From Larix sibirica (Eukaryota; Streptophyta; Pinopsida; Pinales; Pinaceae), in NCBI GenBank assembly GCA_004151065.3, contig NWUY0300015213.1:26556-36959 (forward strand): 10,404 nucleotides of DNA. Reading direction: 5' to 3'. Positions 8,965 through 10,404 of this stretch are shown here, piece by piece. Numbering within the stretch: position 1 is the stretch's first letter; each line of letters starts with the position of its first letter. The notes under the pieces are model-generated. The model ran no database searches, was not told the origin of the DNA, and worked only from the letters and a program-made list of their open reading frames with translations. A program made the translations under genes and the position numbers.

Positions 8965-9022
8965 TTTTGATACTTACTGGTTCATTCTTGAATCTTGCTT
9001 CCTTAATTTTGTTTCCATTCCT
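8965..9022. repeat. Short local direct repeat, copy 1
   Basis: This ~58-base block starting TTTTGATACTTACTGG resembles 9259-9316 (TTTTGATACTTATTGG) at most positions. Both copies share CATTCTTG, ATCTTG and TTTCCATT in order. The two lie about 294 bases apart. Confidence 0.6.
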
Positions 9023-9240
9023 ACACTGTATTTCATGTACACTCACACTGAATATCTAGTTTTTATTGTCTTTGCCCTATTTCTAATGGCATTTTCATCT
9101 CCAACCTCCTTTGGAACGGGTTTTTGAAAGCAACTCTCTTACCTGGTGCAAATTCCCCGAAGTGATGATAGAATGTGCGCAATTAATGAGTACATAAAGT
9201 GGAATCTGAAATTTCACTAACTCATTAAAAATACACGAGA

Positions 9241-9263
9241 TTTAGTTTTAGTTTTAGTTTTTG
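9241..9263. repeat. TTTTAG short tandem repeat
   Basis: Three to four TTTAG/TTTTAG units lie directly in front of the second copy of the short local repeat. Confidence 0.7.
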
Positions 9264-9316
9264 ATACTTATTGGTCCATTCTTGTATCTTGTTCGTTAAT
9301 CTTTTTCCATTTTTTA
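9259..9316. repeat. Short local direct repeat, copy 2
   Basis: This is the partner of 8965-9022. It ends just before the start of the 349-base repeat copy B at 9322, so it lies at that repeat's left border. Confidence 0.6.
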
Positions 9317-9321
9317 TTAGG

Positions 9322-9670
9322 GTATTTTTTAAGGATTCAAATATTATACCTAAAGATAGTATTTTAGGAAAATATTTTTTTAATTTGTAAAACTCATACA
9401 TAAATATGTCGGCAAATATTCAATAGAAAACATGCTTTACTATTAAAACTTGTAAGATTTAGTATATGGAATGTTCAAAAAAATGCCACTTGGTGAAAAC
9501 TAGCTACTAAAGAATACCCGTATGTACAAGTTACAAATAGAATGTTGTGCCCAAAGATAAAAGTTGGATATCATGCCCACATTATAAAATCCATATATAA
9601 AACATGATAACAAAATATTCAATCAATAGGTGTAAACTAATTAGATGCATAATTTAAAAAGAAAATGAAT
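9322..9670. repeat. 349-base direct repeat, copy B
   Basis: This is the partner of 7583-7931, in the same orientation. Its last ~290 bases appear identical to copy A, while its first ~55 bases are diverged. It continues without a break into the AT-rich sequence at 9671, so the N-bounded end of copy A is not the true end of the element. Confidence 0.85.
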
Positions 9671-9711
9671 GACATACATGTTAATAATAAAATTATCTTG
9701 CAAATAACACA

Positions 9712-9900
9712 AACACTACACCACCAATATATGTAATGATAAATGAAGTAGAAATCAATGATATCCAAAATTCAATTATATGTAGGATGCAAAAAATACC
9801 CAACCACCAACATATATAATAACACATAAAATAGGAATCAATAATATCCAAAATTCAATTATATGTAGCACTAAAAAAATCCACAACACCATCTATAATT
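9712..9900. repeat. 83-base tandem repeat, two units plus a partial third
   Basis: CCACCAA recurs at 9721 and 9804, and ATATCCAAAATTCAATTATA at 9761 and 9844, both at an offset of 83. A decayed third start (ACACCATCTATAAT) appears near 9886. The core around the ATATCC block is nearly identical between units and the flanks are diverged. AT-rich and non-coding. Confidence 0.75.
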
Positions 9901-10033
9901 TGCAAGGTGTAGAATTAATTAAAAATTTATAAAACATTGATTGTAAATCTATTATATTATCATTAAAACAAATATATATTAATAATAAAAATAAACTAAT
10001 TTGTCACTCCTAAATAACCACCTTCCCTCACAA
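9901..10033. other. AT-rich spacer between two tandem arrays
   Basis: This is a very AT-rich stretch with TTAATAATAAAAATAAA-like low complexity. No gene, RNA or regulatory site is seen. Confidence 0.4.
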
Positions 10034-10156
10034 CTAGATTATTTTCCACCCACCATGACATGAACGATTAACACCTAGATTATTTTCCACTCACCATGAC
10101 ATGAACGATTAACACCTAGATTATTTTCAACCCACCATGACATGAACGATTAACAC
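10034..10156. repeat. 41-base tandem repeat, exactly three units
   Basis: Units start at 10034, 10075 and 10116, each beginning CTAGATTATTTTC and ending CATGAACGATTAACAC. Only one or two bases differ per unit, clustered in the CCACCCACC part. There is no frame constraint, since 41 is not a multiple of three. The high similarity indicates recent expansion of a minisatellite. Confidence 0.92.
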
Positions 10157-10349
10157 CCATCCCAAACTAATAGATGATAAAAATAGAGAATAACACAGAT
10201 AAGTATTCCTGTAACACCTATCGACATAAATATCACCGATCTTCCTAGTAACTCCACGACTGTCTTAACTTCATTGACACTGCAGTGATATGCTAAGTAT
10301 GAAAAATCAGAACTAACTGATAACATCTACGAATTACACGATTATTCAT
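10157..10349. other. Non-coding sequence
   Basis: No gene or recognisable element is seen. The composition is less AT-skewed than the sequence to the left. Confidence 0.35.
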
Positions 10350-10382
10350 TATAATTAACAGTTCAACTCTCTGTTAATTATA
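10350..10382. repeat. Perfect 12-base inverted repeat (hairpin)
   Basis: TATAATTAACAG at 10350-10361 pairs with CTGTTAATTATA at 10371-10382 around the 9-base loop TTCAACTCT. The stem is mostly A-T. It could be a small hairpin or the subterminal part of an element that extends past the right edge. Confidence 0.75.
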
Positions 10383-10404
10383 GCCGGCATTCATGAAATG
10401 TGAA

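Larger units (their letters stand above)
8161..9321. other. 3' untranslated and flanking sequence of the prefoldin gene
   Basis: No further gene is supported. The two longest open frames (8422-8685 and 8906-9127, plus strand) give unrecognised, hydrophobic, low-complexity translations and are probably chance. Pyrimidine-rich tracts ending in GCAG at 8389 and TTGCAG at 8889 resemble 3' splice sites and would allow a 3' UTR intron, but no matching donor stands out. I saw no canonical AATAAA close to the stop codon. Confidence 0.45.

Noticed and set aside
8422-9127. Plus-strand open frames downstream of prefoldin as small membrane proteins.
   Set aside because: Their hydrophobicity comes from T-rich DNA. 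They sit in the probable 3' UTR and flank, and contain nothing I recognise.
9712-10156. The tandem arrays as a CRISPR array.
   Set aside because: The repeats are directly adjacent with no unique spacers, unit lengths differ between arrays, and the context is plant nuclear DNA.

Overview
The window looks like nuclear DNA of a seed plant with a large, repeat-rich genome, possibly a gymnosperm. The evidence is one exon of a plant-type prefoldin subunit 2 gene, decayed Ty3/gypsy gag-protease coding sequence, long AT-rich stretches with several families of tandem repeats, and no prokaryotic gene organisation. The species cannot be fixed from this sequence.

Layout. (1) Positions 1-747 hold, on the minus strand, the C-terminal part of a long coiled-coil protein that I do not recognise (copy 1). 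(2) A single N lies at 748. (3) Positions 749-1830 are a plus-strand Ty3/gypsy fragment with a CCHC zinc knuckle and an aspartic-protease motif, broken by three in-frame stops. (4) Positions 2000-5800 hold, on the minus strand, a second and much fuller copy of the coiled-coil protein (copy 2, about 1,267 codons). It has more than twenty in-frame stops and at least four frameshifts, yet can be followed from start codon to stop. (5) Positions 5801-6869 are non-coding, with an imperfect duplication and a 14-base palindrome. (6) Positions 6870-7931 are AT-rich, with a degenerate 21-base tandem array and one copy of a 349-base repeat. (7) A second N lies at 7932. (8) Positions 7933-8160 are the last coding exon of prefoldin subunit 2, followed by about 1.1 kb of unique 3' sequence. 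(9) From 9322 the 349-base repeat recurs, followed by an 83-base tandem repeat, a 41-base tandem repeat present three times, and a perfect inverted repeat near the right edge.

The only sequence that looks functional is the prefoldin exon, and it is partial. The rest is mobile-element debris and repeats. Each N coincides with the exact end of a homology block, so both are probably assembly joins. Order and orientation across 748 and 7932 should therefore not be taken as real linkage. The most interesting object is the two-copy, roughly 1.27-thousand-codon coiled-coil protein, which may be the product of an undescribed plant mobile element or a decayed multicopy gene family.
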